From Acidobacteriaceae bacterium (GTDB lineage: Bacteria > Acidobacteriota > Terriglobia > Terriglobales > Acidobacteriaceae): a stretch of DNA of 64,000 nucleotides. The notes beneath the pieces were generated by a model that was not told where the DNA came from, did not search any database, and was given only the letters and a program-made list of their open reading frames with translations. Below, piece by piece: positions 18,999-27,636 of this stretch (its first letter is position 1; the number at the start of each line of letters is the position of its first letter). The DNA lies in NCBI GenBank assembly GCA_903642235.1, contig CAHJWL010000002.1, positions 186,001 through 250,000 of the forward strand, read 5' to 3'. A program made the position numbers and the translations under genes.

Positions 18999-19183
18999 CT
19001 GCATCTTCCACCGGCAACAGCCAGTCCTCGCCTCCAGTGCCCTCCGTATTCATCTGCTCAACCAAGCTTGCTCAATCGCGCACCCGGCGCGATCTTTGCT
19101 GCTTCATGAAGAAGTACAATCACTCAATGCCATGAGCCGTTGCACCGTTCCCGAGCGGCAAACGTCTTATTTGGAGGAGATCT

Positions 19184-21607
19184 ATGACGAACCAATCCAA
19201 AGAAGTTCTCGCTGGCGACATCCGCAAACTGCCGATGATGCCGATTCGGGACATGGTCATCTTTCCGTACATGATGACGCCATTTGTTGTGGGCCGCGAA
19301 TCGAGCGTGCGCGCGCTTGAAGAGGCTCTGAACGGCGATCGAAAGATCTTCCTGGCAACACAGCACGATGCGTCAGTGGACGAACCGACTGCAAGTGACA
19401 TCTTTCAGACCGGCACCATCGGAAACATCGTGCAGAGCGTCAAGATGCCGGACGGCAACATCAAGGTCCTGGTGGAAGGTGTCGAGCGTGCCCGTGCCAG
19501 CGAAGTCAATGATGAGGACGGCTTCTTCGTCGCAACGGTGAGGACCGCTGGCGCAACGCCGGACATGACTCCGCAGATTGAGCAGACCATGCAGCGGGTC
19601 ACGTCGCTGTTTGAGCAGTACGTCAAGCTTCAGCAGTCACTGAACTACGAAACGATGGCCGCCAGCGTACGCACGGACGAGCCCGCAAAGCTGGCTGACA
19701 CAATCGCTGCAAACCTGCAGCTTTCCATTGAGGAAAAGCAGCAGTTGCTGGATGTGTTTGACACAGAGGAGAGGCTGGCTCGCGTTGCGGACACTCTTGA
19801 TGTCGCAATTGAGAAGCTCAACGTTGACCGCACGATTCAGTCTCGGGTCAAGCGTCAGATGGAAAAGGCGCAGAAAGAGTACTACCTCAACGAAAAAATC
19901 AAGGCGATTCAGAAGGAACTGGGACGCGGCGAAAAGAGCGAGTTCGATGAGCTGAAGAAGAAGATCGAGACCGCAGGCATGCCCAAGGACGTGCTTGAGA
20001 AGAGCCTCCAAGAGCTCAAAAAGCTTGAAGCCATGCCGCCCATGTCGGCTGAGTCCACAGTCTCCCGCAACTATCTGGACTGGCTGCTGGCTGTGCCATG
20101 GCGCAAACGATCCAAAGAGATTCGCTCGATTGAACATGCGGAACAGATCCTCGATCAGGACCACTATGGCCTGGAGAAGATCAAAGAGCGCATTCTCGAG
20201 TTCCTCGCAGTGCGCCAGTTGGTCAAGAATCCGAAAGGGTCCATCCTCTGCTTTGTTGGGCCCCCGGGTGTAGGGAAGACCTCCCTCGGCATGTCAATCG
20301 CCAAGGCGACAGGTCGAAAATTTATCCGCATGTCGCTCGGCGGCGTTCGCGACGAAGCAGAGATTCGGGGACATCGGCGAACCTACATCGGTGCCTTGCC
20401 TGGACAGATCATTCAGAATATGAAGAAGGCTGGCACCAAGAACCCTGTCTTCATGCTGGACGAGATCGATAAGATGGCGTCGGACTTTCGCGGCGATCCG
20501 GCGAGTGCTCTGCTGGAGGTACTGGATCCGGAGCAGAATACGGCTTTCCAGGATCACTACCTCGACGTCGAATACGATCTCTCGCAGGTTCTGTTTGTGG
20601 CCACTGCCAATGTGCTCCACACCATCCCTGGGCCGCTCCAGGATCGTATGGAGATCCTTCGTCTGCACGGATATACAGAAATTGAGAAGCTCGAAATCGC
20701 CAAACAGTACTTGGTCAAGAAGCAGCGCGAAGGTGCTGGCCTCACCGAAAGCCAGATCGACTTCGAAGATGATTCCCTGAAGCAGGTCATCCGTGGATAT
20801 ACGCGCGAGGCTGGCGTCCGAAACCTCGAACGAGAGATTGGCAATGTCGCGCGAAAGGTCGCTCGCCGCGTCGTGAAAAACGGAGCCGAGCATCACGAGA
20901 CGGTCACAGGAGAAAACCTCTCCGACCTCCTCGGCGTAGCCAAGTTCCGGGATTCCCTTGCTGAAGAAAAGAGCGAGATCGGGCTTGTTACAGGCTTGGC
21001 CTGGACTGAAGTCGGCGGGACCATCCTCCAGACCGAAGTACAGGTGCTGGACGGGCGCGGCAAGCTGACGACAACCGGTCAACTCGGTGAGGTGATGCAG
21101 GAGTCCGCACAGGCTGCCCTCAGCTACATTCGTTCCCGATCGCATCATCTTGGGCTGCAAAAGGATTTCTACCGCAACCTGGACATCCACGTGCACGTGC
21201 CGGAAGGAGCCATCCCCAAGGATGGACCATCCGCCGGCATCACGCTGGCAACAGCTCTGGCCAGTGCTCTTACGAAGATCAAGGTGCGCAGGGACATCGC
21301 CATGACGGGCGAGATTACCCTTCGCGGAAAGGTTCTTCCGATCGGCGGTCTGAAGGAGAAGCTGCTGGCGGCGCACCGGGCAGGCATCTTCGAGGCCATT
21401 GTTCCGGAACAGAACCGGAAGGATGTTGCCGATCTCCCGGAGCTTCTGAAAACATCCATGAAGCTGCACTTCGTCACGGAGATGGATCAGGTCCTTCAGA
21501 TTGCACTGGAGAGCGCTCTTCCGGAGCTCCAGGAGGAGACGCCGGATGCTCTTGCGAATGTCATACCGCCGCCGGTAGAACACGCTCCCTCGCAGGCACA
21601 TCAGTAG
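19184..21607 (+). CDS. lon: ATP-dependent Lon protease
   Basis: 807-residue cytoplasmic AAA+ protease for misfolded and regulatory proteins. The N-terminal LON domain starts with [15 protein letters not shown], and a coiled-coil region covers about 190-300. The AAA+ module has Walker [10 protein letters not shown] at about 359. The C-terminal protease domain has the catalytic dyad Ser683 (PKDGPSAGI) and Lys724 ([14 protein letters not shown]). GGAGGA precedes the ATG at normal spacing. A palindrome CTTCATGAAG at 19102-19111 lies in its upstream region, but no specific regulator is recognised. A strong terminator follows. Confidence 0.97.
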   Translation: MTNQSKEVLAGDIRKLPMMPIRDMVIFPYMMTPFVVGRESSVRALEEALNGDRKIFLATQHDASVDEPTASDIFQTGTIGNIVQSVKMPDGNIKVLVEGVERARASEVNDEDGFFVATVRTAGATPDMTPQIEQTMQRVTSLFEQYVKLQQSLNYETMAASVRTDEPAKLADTIAANLQLSIEEKQQLLDVFDTEERLARVADTLDVAIEKLNVDRTIQSRVKRQMEKAQKEYYLNEKIKAIQKELGRGEKSEFDELKKKIETAGMPKDVLEKSLQELKKLEAMPPMSAESTVSRNYLDWLLAVPWRKRSKEIRSIEHAEQILDQDHYGLEKIKERILEFLAVRQLVKNPKGSILCFVGPPGVGKTSLGMSIAKATGRKFIRMSLGGVRDEAEIRGHRRTYIGALPGQIIQNMKKAGTKNPVFMLDEIDKMASDFRGDPASALLEVLDPEQNTAFQDHYLDVEYDLSQVLFVATANVLHTIPGPLQDRMEILRLHGYTEIEKLEIAKQYLVKKQREGAGLTESQIDFEDDSLKQVIRGYTREAGVRNLEREIGNVARKVARRVVKNGAEHHETVTGENLSDLLGVAKFRDSLAEEKSEIGLVTGLAWTEVGGTILQTEVQVLDGRGKLTTTGQLGEVMQESAQAALSYIRSRSHHLGLQKDFYRNLDIHVHVPEGAIPKDGPSAGITLATALASALTKIKVRRDIAMTGEITLRGKVLPIGGLKEKLLAAHRAGIFEAIVPEQNRKDVADLPELLKTSMKLHFVTEMDQVLQIALESALPELQEETPDALANVIPPPVEHAPSQAHQ

Positions 21608-21631
21608 CTCTCGCAGCAGTCCAGCGCAAAG

Positions 21632-21660
21632 AAAGGACCGAGCCTAGGCTCGGTCCTTTG
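21632..21660. terminator. Strong symmetric terminator after lon
   Basis: AAAGGACCGAGCC (21632-21644) is exactly complementary to GGCTCGGTCCTTT (21647-21659). The A and T runs at both ends let it work on both strands: for lon on the plus strand and for the small membrane peptide gene on the minus strand. Confidence 0.88.
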
Positions 21661-21692
21661 TACGTTAGATCCTTGATAGTGGCTGTTGGAGC

Positions 21693-21839
21693 CTAGGCAC
21701 GCCGGCCAGTGACAAAGTTTAAAATCACGGAGATGATGGCGAAAAGTATCAGCAGATGAATTGCGAAGCTGCTGATATGCATGACAAAAAAGCCGCCAAC
21801 CCAAAGAACAAGGAGTACAACCGCAAGGATCAGGAACAT
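21693..21839 (-). CDS. 48-residue membrane peptide, lmo0937 family
   Basis: A short minus-strand frame encodes MFLILAVVLLVLWVGGFF..., with two hydrophobic segments (residues 1-19 and 24-43) around a HISS turn and a basic end GRRA. This matches the lmo0937/DUF5670 family of tiny two-helix membrane proteins, which have no known function. It starts with ATG at 21839 and stops at 21693-21695, ahead of the bidirectional terminator. It is 132 bases downstream of the sulfur-carrier gene and may be its own unit. Confidence 0.75.
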   Translation of the reverse strand: MFLILAVVLLVLWVGGFFVMHISSFAIHLLILFAIISVILNFVTGRRA

Positions 21840-21971
21840 GGAAGTGCCTTCTTTCTGGTGCAGGAGATAAACCTGAAGTCAATACTTCCTGTAAGAGTTT
21901 CTTTTCAGAAGGATCGTTGCTTCAAAGTTTGCTGGGTCCTGGCAACATCATGAAAGCCGAGCCGAGCTTAT

Positions 21972-22250
21972 CTATCGCCCTCCGGCAATGGACGGAATAA
22001 GCATCACCTCGTCGCCATCCTGGAAGGCATACGTCTCCCCTCCCAGGAACCGGATATCTTCATCGTTCACGTAGATATTTACAAAGCGGCGCAGCTGTCC
22101 CTGCTCGTCTTTGATCTGTGTTCCCAGAGCTGGGAAGGTCTGATCGATGTCGCTCAGCAGTCCCGGCAGGTTCTCTGCGCCAGAGTTAAAGGTCTTCTTG
22201 CCCCCGGTATGACGCGTAAAGGCTGTGGGCAGCGTTACTTGGATCGGCAT
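21972..22250 (-). CDS. MoaD/ThiS-family ubiquitin-like sulfur carrier protein
   Basis: 92 residues with a beta-grasp fold: a first strand IQVTLPTAF, the LPGLLSDID helix, FVNIYVNDEDIRFLGG, then DGDEVMLIPSIAGGR. The Gly-Gly near the end is where such carriers are adenylated and thiocarboxylated, but here one arginine follows it. A peptidase (a Mec+/JAMM type in related systems) or a tolerant activating enzyme would be needed. Its ATG overlaps the stop of the threonine-synthase-like gene as TGATG, so the two are translationally coupled. This argues that it supplies sulfur to that enzyme, as CysO does for CysM in Mycobacterium. No E1-like activating enzyme is in the window. Confidence 0.85.
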   Translation of the reverse strand: MPIQVTLPTAFTRHTGGKKTFNSGAENLPGLLSDIDQTFPALGTQIKDEQGQLRRFVNIYVNDEDIRFLGGETYAFQDGDEVMLIPSIAGGR

Positions 22251-23530
22251 CAGTAAGCTCCTACGGTGGCAAGCTCCGGTTCGCTCACCTGCTCCAACTG
22301 CTGGATATAGGCCGTGAAGTCCGCCAGCCTCGGCCGGATGCTCTGCTCTGTCGGGTAGCTTCCGGCCAGAGCATCTGTCGTCTTTAGACCATTACCCGTA
22401 ATCACCGACACTGTAACCTGGTCGCGTGTGATGCGGCCGTGCGCATACAGCCGAGCCGTTACAGCCGTTGTTACGCCGCCCGCGGTCTCCGTAAAGATGC
22501 CTTCAGTCTCGGCCAGTTCCTGAATACCGGAGACAACTTCGAGGTCAGAGACGTCCTCCGCATACCCTCCCGTGTCCTGAATCATCTTCGAAGCAGCGGG
22601 TCCATCCGCCGGATTGCCGATAGCAAGAGACCGGGCAATTGTGTTCGGCCGCTGCGGCTCAATGTAGTCCAGCCCTTGCTTTACGGACTGTGCAATCGGC
22701 GAGCATCCGGTTGCCTGCGCGCCAAAGAAGCGAACTGGCTTCTCTTCAACCAGCCCGAGCGCGATGAGTTCCTTGAAGGCCTTGCGAATCTTGCGGATCA
22801 GCGATCCGCCGGCCATCGGGCACACGATGTTGTCAGGCAGCCTCCATCCAAGCTGCTCCGCGATCTCGTATCCAACCGTCTTTGATCCCTCAGCGTAGTA
22901 GGGCCTTAGATTTACATTGACCAGACCCCACCGATACTCCTCCGCGATCTGTGTGCAAAGACGATTTACGTGATCGTAGTTTCCTTCCACCCTGACCAGT
23001 CGAGCGCCATAGACCAATGTGTTCAGGATCTTTGCGGGCTCAAGATCAGCAGGAACCAGAATGGTCGCCTTCAAGCCAAGGCGAGCCGCCTGGGCCGCTA
23101 CAGCATTGGCCAGATTTCCGGTCGAAGAGCAGCCAACCGTCGTGAACCCGAATGCCTGCGCATTTGCCAGCGCCACGGAAACCACTCGATCCTTGAAAGA
23201 GAGCGTCGGGAAGCATACAGCATCATTCTTGATGTAGAGCTTTTCCGCCCCAATGCGCCGACCGAGTGAACTGGCTCGAACAAGGGGTGTGAAGCCGACC
23301 GGCAGATCCGGCTCAAAGCCGTCAGGGAGCGGGAGCAGCGCTTTATAACGCCATATGTTGAACGGACCAGCCGCGATCGATGCGCGGCTTACGTGCGGCC
23401 GAATCGCTTCCAAATCGTAGTGCACTTCGAGGGGAGCCAGGCAGACGTCACAAGCCGAAAGCGGTTGATTCCCAAAAGATCGACCGCATTCGTTACAGTG
23501 TAGCTCGTACGTTCTACAGGAATAAGCCAT
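22250..23530 (-). CDS. Threonine-synthase-family PLP enzyme; possible homocysteine synthase
   Basis: 426 residues of fold-type II PLP enzymes. An N-terminal zinc ribbon has Cys12, Cys15, Cys27 and Cys30, followed by the PLP lysine in LSFKDR (Lys113) and the phosphate-binding CSSTGNLANA loop. By homology it would turn O-phosphohomoserine into threonine. Two sequence features suggest another product: a SAM-type riboswitch lies in its leader, and a sulfur-carrier gene is fused to it by a TGATG overlap. Replacement of the phosphate by sulfide from a carrier thiocarboxylate would give homocysteine for methionine. I recall a similar threonine-synthase-like/carrier pair described in Streptomyces but cannot verify it. 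GGAGAG precedes the ATG; an upstream CTCC could mask it. Confidence 0.85.
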   Translation of the reverse strand: MAYSCRTYELHCNECGRSFGNQPLSACDVCLAPLEVHYDLEAIRPHVSRASIAAGPFNIWRYKALLPLPDGFEPDLPVGFTPLVRASSLGRRIGAEKLYIKNDAVCFPTLSFKDRVVSVALANAQAFGFTTVGCSSTGNLANAVAAQAARLGLKATILVPADLEPAKILNTLVYGARLVRVEGNYDHVNRLCTQIAEEYRWGLVNVNLRPYYAEGSKTVGYEIAEQLGWRLPDNIVCPMAGGSLIRKIRKAFKELIALGLVEEKPVRFFGAQATGCSPIAQSVKQGLDYIEPQRPNTIARSLAIGNPADGPAASKMIQDTGGYAEDVSDLEVVSGIQELAETEGIFTETAGGVTTAVTARLYAHGRITRDQVTVSVITGNGLKTTDALAGSYPTEQSIRPRLADFTAYIQQLEQVSEPELATVGAY

Positions 23531-23653
23531 TGCACTCTCCAGTGGAGGAGGGGTCTGGCTGGCTAGAACGCTGACTCACTCTGGGGTGCCTACACGGCAA
23601 AGGAAGGAAATACGGGGTGCAGCCATGCTGGAAGAACGGCTGCGTTCTCCGAA
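23531..23653 (-). promoter_or_regulatory. Leader between the riboswitch and the threonine-synthase-like gene
   Basis: About 120 bases without a gene. It should hold the expression platform. The Shine-Dalgarno sequence (complement of 23535-23540) can pair with CTCC encoded at 23544-23547 in a small hairpin. No T-run terminator is visible, so control of translation is more likely than attenuation. A plus-strand open frame across this area (23586-23837) has no homology or start-site support and is not called. Confidence 0.45.
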
Positions 23654-23756
23654 TCTCATGTTCCCTGTCTCCAGGAGAGAGTTGACACCGGTACGAAGTA
23701 TTCTGTCCGGTTGTCGTGGCGTCGTAGGGCTCGTCCCTCAACCACTCTGCATGAAA
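23654..23756 (-). ncRNA. SAM riboswitch (SAM-I/SAM-IV superfamily)
   Basis: Read on the minus strand, the leader contains the core of SAM-I-type aptamers in order. P1 5' strand TTTCATG (23756-23750) is closed by CATGAGA (23660-23654). GGTTG pairs with CAACC to form P2. Between them lies GAGGGACGAGCCC then TACGACGCC, matching the conserved GAGGGACnGGCCC kink-turn region. GACA pairs with TGTC in P3 around a TAC-TTC-GTA hairpin, and GGTGTCAACTC matches the conserved GGUGCnAAnUCC strand. A short TCTC/GAGA stem replaces P4. The gene it precedes encodes a threonine synthase homologue plus a sulfur carrier, consistent with control by methionine status. Confidence 0.78.
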
Positions 23757-23833
23757 TTCAAATCTGCCGAGGCAGACTGGAATGATTCAGTTGTAGCACA
23801 GCTCTCTATGATCCGCAACCCGGCGGCATACAT

Positions 23834-24208
23834 TTAGTGTCTGTGTACCGCTCCGCGTACACCGGCAACAAAGGCAGCCGGGTCAAACTCCGTGCGCAGA
23901 ATCTCGTCCGGGCAATCTGTCAGGTTCGCAACTCTCCAGTTACAGACAAAAGCGACCTTCTGCGTATGCTGCGCCGTCTTGATCTCGGAGCACAGACTTT
24001 CGGCTTCCCCTACACCTGCTTGCCCTTCGACATCCACCAGAACGAGATCGTAGTGGCGAGCCCAGAACATGGCCAGACCGTCAACGGAACTGATCGTAGA
24101 ATCCACAAGGAATCCAGAGAGACGCAGGATCTGGTCCCGTAGCGGGCGAAGCGTCTCGCGCCGGCAGATGTGCAGAATGGCAGGTTTGGACGATTGGTCG
24201 GGAAGCAT
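23834..24208 (-). CDS. Receiver-domain-like protein (CheY fold)
   Basis: 124 residues. AILHICRRETLRPLRDQILRLSGF is a typical first strand and helix of response regulators, but the acidic pair normally at the end of strand 1 is not present. HYDLVLVDVEG supplies the strand-3 aspartate near residue 58. The later KVAFVCNW replaces the usual threonine/serine strand and the conserved lysine is missing. It therefore looks like a stand-alone, probably phosphorylation-independent receiver. It lies 28 bases after nuoI in the same direction. No kinase or output domain is adjacent. Confidence 0.6.
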   Translation of the reverse strand: MLPDQSSKPAILHICRRETLRPLRDQILRLSGFLVDSTISSVDGLAMFWARHYDLVLVDVEGQAGVGEAESLCSEIKTAQHTQKVAFVCNWRVANLTDCPDEILRTEFDPAAFVAGVRGAVHRH

Positions 24209-24236
24209 AATCGTTGAAAAGCAGAAGGCGAGAACT

Positions 24237-24746
24237 CTAGGAGAGCACCTCTGCCTGATCTTTATCGGAACGCACGTTATCTGGCAAAGAGGAGATCGGG
24301 ACCAGCATATCTTCCTTTCGCATCACCAGATTCGTCGCATTCAGCGATGCCAGTTCGAAACCGTGACCATGGGTGATCGCATCCGTAGGACACGCTTCAA
24401 CGCAGTATCCGCAGAAAATGCAGCGGTTATAGTCGATGTTGTACACCTTGGCGTAGCGTTCCGCAGAGGAGATTCGCACCTCCTCCGTGTTCTCTGCAGC
24501 TTCGATATAGATGCAATTGGAGGGGCATGCCGCCGCACACAGGAAGCAGGCAACACACTTCTCCAGACCATTCTCGTCGCGCTGCAGCTGGTGCTTACCC
24601 CGGAAGCGCTGCTCGAACTTCGCACCCCGCATCGGCCCCTTGCCATCCGGATAGTTCTCCACCTCGGTCGGCTGGAAGGCCTCCTTCAAGGTAATACTCA
24701 TCCCCTTGGCAATCGCTGCAGCATTACGGACAATCGACATAGGCAT
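24237..24746 (-). CDS. nuoI: NADH-quinone oxidoreductase subunit I
   Basis: 169-residue ferredoxin-like subunit that carries iron-sulfur centres N6a and N6b of respiratory complex I. It has two 4Fe-4S motifs, CVACFLCAAACP near residue 65 and CIFCGYCVEACP near residue 110, preceded by the amphipathic N-terminus that contacts the membrane arm. The ATG at 24746 is followed two codons later by a second ATG (24740). No other nuo gene is adjacent, so this is an isolated copy, either a detached part of the nuo operon or an extra paralogue. Confidence 0.92.
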   Translation of the reverse strand: MPMSIVRNAAAIAKGMSITLKEAFQPTEVENYPDGKGPMRGAKFEQRFRGKHQLQRDENGLEKCVACFLCAAACPSNCIYIEAAENTEEVRISSAERYAKVYNIDYNRCIFCGYCVEACPTDAITHGHGFELASLNATNLVMRKEDMLVPISSLPDNVRSDKDQAEVLS

Positions 24747-24823
24747 AGTATAGCTGCACCCTGGCCCGTACCCTCCTCACATCCCGCGCGGAGAGGAGGT
24801 AATTTCGCTCGTAGGATGGCTTG

Positions 24824-25393
24824 ATGAACCCCTTTGCTCCCCGTCAGATAAAACTTGCCTTGCTGGTCGCTCTTCTCGCCTCGACCGCCTGCCCGCACCA
24901 GGCCCTGGGCCAGACCGAAAGCCAGGCAGTTGGTCAGAGCGCCGCGCCCGGAAGACACGCACCGCCGCAACGTTCGGGTGTGCTTACCCTCACTCTCAAT
25001 GGTGTCTCCCGGCAGATCTCTCCGCCGGACTTCGCCAGCATGCCCCAGAGCACGCTCAAGGTGCACAACACGCACTCCGGCCGAGACGAAGTCTACACAG
25101 GAGTCGCAGTCTCTGATCTTCTTCGCGCATCTGGTCTCACCTTCTCTCCGGAGACGCAGTCGACCTTTCTGCGAAGCTATATGCGGGCGCAAGGCACTGA
25201 CTTCTATTTCGTCCTCTACTCCGCGTCCGAGATCTCGCCTGATCTGAATACTGCCTCCGTCATCGTCGCAACCCGTGTCGACGGGCATGACCTCGGCGAC
25301 GATGGTGCCTTCAAGCTTGTCAGTAGCGGCGACAAACGCCCGCTTCGCTGGGTGCGCAATCTCCTTTCGCTCACGCTTGCTACCGTCAACTAA
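24824..25393 (+). CDS. Exported molybdopterin-binding-fold (sulfite oxidase-like) protein without the cofactor cysteine
   Basis: 189 residues with an N-terminal signal peptide (cleavage near ALGQ, residue 30). The mature part has landmarks of the oxidoreductase molybdopterin-binding fold: EVYTGVAVSDLLRASG, FYFVLYSASEISPDLN, DLGDDGAFKLVSSGDKRPLRWVRNL. These are the C-terminal half of that domain. It contains no cysteine after the signal peptide, so the molybdenum ligand of sulfite oxidases is missing. It may be a scaffold or binding protein. It is divergent from nuoI and 61 bases upstream of the MscS gene. Confidence 0.65.
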   Translation: MNPFAPRQIKLALLVALLASTACPHQALGQTESQAVGQSAAPGRHAPPQRSGVLTLTLNGVSRQISPPDFASMPQSTLKVHNTHSGRDEVYTGVAVSDLLRASGLTFSPETQSTFLRSYMRAQGTDFYFVLYSASEISPDLNTASVIVATRVDGHDLGDDGAFKLVSSGDKRPLRWVRNLLSLTLATVN

Positions 25394-25454
25394 CTCCGCG
25401 ACGAACCAGAGCAGCCATGCTTGACCAACTCCCCCGTACGCAGACAGGAACGAA

Positions 25455-27623
25455 GTGATTCTGAAGCTCCTTGCACGCGAGAAAAGGACGCCCTCTTCTC
25501 GTACGACTCTCTCCCGCGCGGGCGAATCGAATCGCCTGCGAGTCACTCTTCGCAGATCCGGCTCGGCCGCGGCAATCTCGCTCGTGCTGTTTGCCCTGAG
25601 CTCCTCCATCCCGTCACAAGGTCTGGCAATGGCACCGTCGCAGGCACCCCAGACCGCGACCAACCAGACCGCGGCCAACCAGGCGCGGGCATCTCAGGCC
25701 GTTCCGGCCAACATACCAGCGGCAGGGAGTGCGGCACATCCACCTCCCCCGGGCGAGGTCCTTCCGGCCCCGCAGAGCTTCGATCTGCAAGCCCGCAATA
25801 CAGCCATTCTCAGCCACCTCAACGCGGTCGTCCGCGTCTTCCGCCTGGCGGTTGCCCCGATCCAAAAAATCGGGGAGCCTAGTGACCTGCTCTATCGCGA
25901 TCAGGCCCTCGCGCAAGCCACGCAGGTCGCGGATCTCGCCTTTCAGTCCAGCCGTGCGGAGGCCTCTCTTCTCGCCGCGTTCGCCAGACAAAACGGCATT
26001 CAGAGTGCTGCGGCGCCCGAGGGCGAAGCGCAAAAACTGCAGACCGTGCGCATAGGTGTGACGCAGCGCCTTGCTGATCTCAAGGCGCAGCTGCAGGTGA
26101 TCAATCAGCGTCTCGATGTCGCAAAAGCTCGGCAGAAGACAGCGCTCTTACAGCAGCAGGAAGAGACCGAGGGTGGCATCGAGCTTTACCAGGCCATGTC
26201 TGATTCCATGCGCAAGATCACCGAAACCTCGGATACAGGAGCGAACGGCGGACTTCCCGGTGACATCGATCGGTTGCAGCGCAGCGTGCCTGAACTCATC
26301 GCCAGCAAGGGCAAGACGATTGTTCCCGGATCGCTCGAAAGCCTCAGCGCAGCCCGGTCGTCCGGTGTAAGTACACAGGCCGTCGTACTCTTTCAGCTGC
26401 TAGCCACACGCCACTCGATCGATTCCTGGGTGAAGGAATCAGACAGCCTGCGCGACCAGACGATAGCCCTTCGTCAGCCGCTGACACAGCTGGTGCGCGG
26501 TGTGATCGCCAGCAGTCAGACCCTGGCGCAGCAGACCGAGGCACAGAATGGCGCCGCCATCAACGCCCCCATCTCCGCAAACATCGCGCCGCCTGTCGTC
26601 AACATCCAGGCAGTGCGACATCACTACGACGTCATCACCTCAACCTTCAATGCCCTTTCGGGCGCACTTGTGCCGCTCTCGCAGGAGATCATCACTCTCG
26701 AGCAGAGCCGTGCCAATCTGCTTGCGTGGCGCGCCGTCGTTGACTCGGAGTATCGCACCGTGCTCCGCCAGCTGCTGCTGAAGGTCCTCGGGATCGCCAT
26801 CGCCCTTGGCATCCTTTTCCTGCTCAGCAATCTCTGGCAGCGAGCCACTACGCGCTACGTACAGGACATCCGCCGCCGCCGTCAGCTGATCGTTACGCGT
26901 CGCGTCGTCATCGGCTTCCTGAGCGGTCTGATCCTCATATTCGGTTTTGTCACCCAGTTCAATTCGCTGGCTACCTTCGCCGGCTTCATCACCGCCGGCA
27001 TTGCAGTCGGCCTGCAGACCATTCTTCTCTCCGTCGCGGCCTACTTCTTCATCGTCGGCCGCTTCGGTGTACGTGTCGGCGATCGCATCACCGTGGCCGG
27101 CGTCACCGGCGATGTGATCGATGTTGGCTTGGTGCGCTTCTACATGATGGAGCTTGCGGGCAGCGGCACGGAGCTGCAGCCCACCGGTCGCATTGCTGTC
27201 TTCGCGAACTCAGTCCTCTTCCAATCCGGAACGCCGCTCTACCGGCAGATGCCCGGCGCGGACTACGGCTGGCATGAGCTCTCTGTGAAACTCGCACTCA
27301 CGGCCAACTACACACAGGCATCCGCACGCCTCACGAAACTGATCGAAGGCGTCTACGACACCTACAAGCCACGCATCGACAGTCAGCACCGGCAGGTAGA
27401 GGCATGGATGGATTCGCCCATTCCCGCACCCGCCATCAACTCCAGACTGCAGCTTGTTGATGGGGGCCTGCAGCTCTACATCCGCTATCCGATTGAGCTG
27501 CGCGATGGCTCCAGAGTCGATCAGGAGATCACGCAGGCCGTGGTGACCCTCATGGAAGCGGATGCTGACATAAAAAATGCAGTAATGGCGCCGCCGACAA
27601 TTCGAGCCTTGATGAAGTCCTGA
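25455..27623 (+). CDS. Large MscS-family mechanosensitive channel
   Basis: 722 residues. An N-terminal hydrophobic segment (about 30-55) is followed by a Gln/Ala-rich periplasmic region with coiled-coil character to about residue 430. Transmembrane helices lie at about 437-458, 478-498 and 505-530. The pore-lining helix region contains GFITAGIAVGLQTILLSV, and the MscS beta domain follows with GVRVGDRITVAGVTGDVIDVGLVRF. A cytoplasmic C-terminal domain completes it. The layout resembles MscK/MscM-type channels with long periplasmic parts. The start codon is GTG at 25455; the first 30 residues are uncertain. Convergent with the UbiD gene, 13 bases apart. Confidence 0.82.
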   Translation: MILKLLAREKRTPSSRTTLSRAGESNRLRVTLRRSGSAAAISLVLFALSSSIPSQGLAMAPSQAPQTATNQTAANQARASQAVPANIPAAGSAAHPPPPGEVLPAPQSFDLQARNTAILSHLNAVVRVFRLAVAPIQKIGEPSDLLYRDQALAQATQVADLAFQSSRAEASLLAAFARQNGIQSAAAPEGEAQKLQTVRIGVTQRLADLKAQLQVINQRLDVAKARQKTALLQQQEETEGGIELYQAMSDSMRKITETSDTGANGGLPGDIDRLQRSVPELIASKGKTIVPGSLESLSAARSSGVSTQAVVLFQLLATRHSIDSWVKESDSLRDQTIALRQPLTQLVRGVIASSQTLAQQTEAQNGAAINAPISANIAPPVVNIQAVRHHYDVITSTFNALSGALVPLSQEIITLEQSRANLLAWRAVVDSEYRTVLRQLLLKVLGIAIALGILFLLSNLWQRATTRYVQDIRRRRQLIVTRRVVIGFLSGLILIFGFVTQFNSLATFAGFITAGIAVGLQTILLSVAAYFFIVGRFGVRVGDRITVAGVTGDVIDVGLVRFYMMELAGSGTELQPTGRIAVFANSVLFQSGTPLYRQMPGADYGWHELSVKLALTANYTQASARLTKLIEGVYDTYKPRIDSQHRQVEAWMDSPIPAPAINSRLQLVDGGLQLYIRYPIELRDGSRVDQEITQAVVTLMEADADIKNAVMAPPTIRALMKS

Positions 27624-27636
27624 TCGCTGTCTTGGA

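Noticed and set aside
19096-19120. Possible lon promoter TTGCTG with TACAAT
   Set aside because: The spacer is only 13 bases, too short for a sigma-70 promoter.
20294-21601. 435-codon minus-strand open frame
   Set aside because: Antisense to lon, which is clearly the real gene; no ribosome binding site or recognisable domain.
23586-23837. 83-codon plus-strand open frame across the riboswitch
   Set aside because: No family match or ribosome binding site; the minus strand here carries the conserved aptamer.
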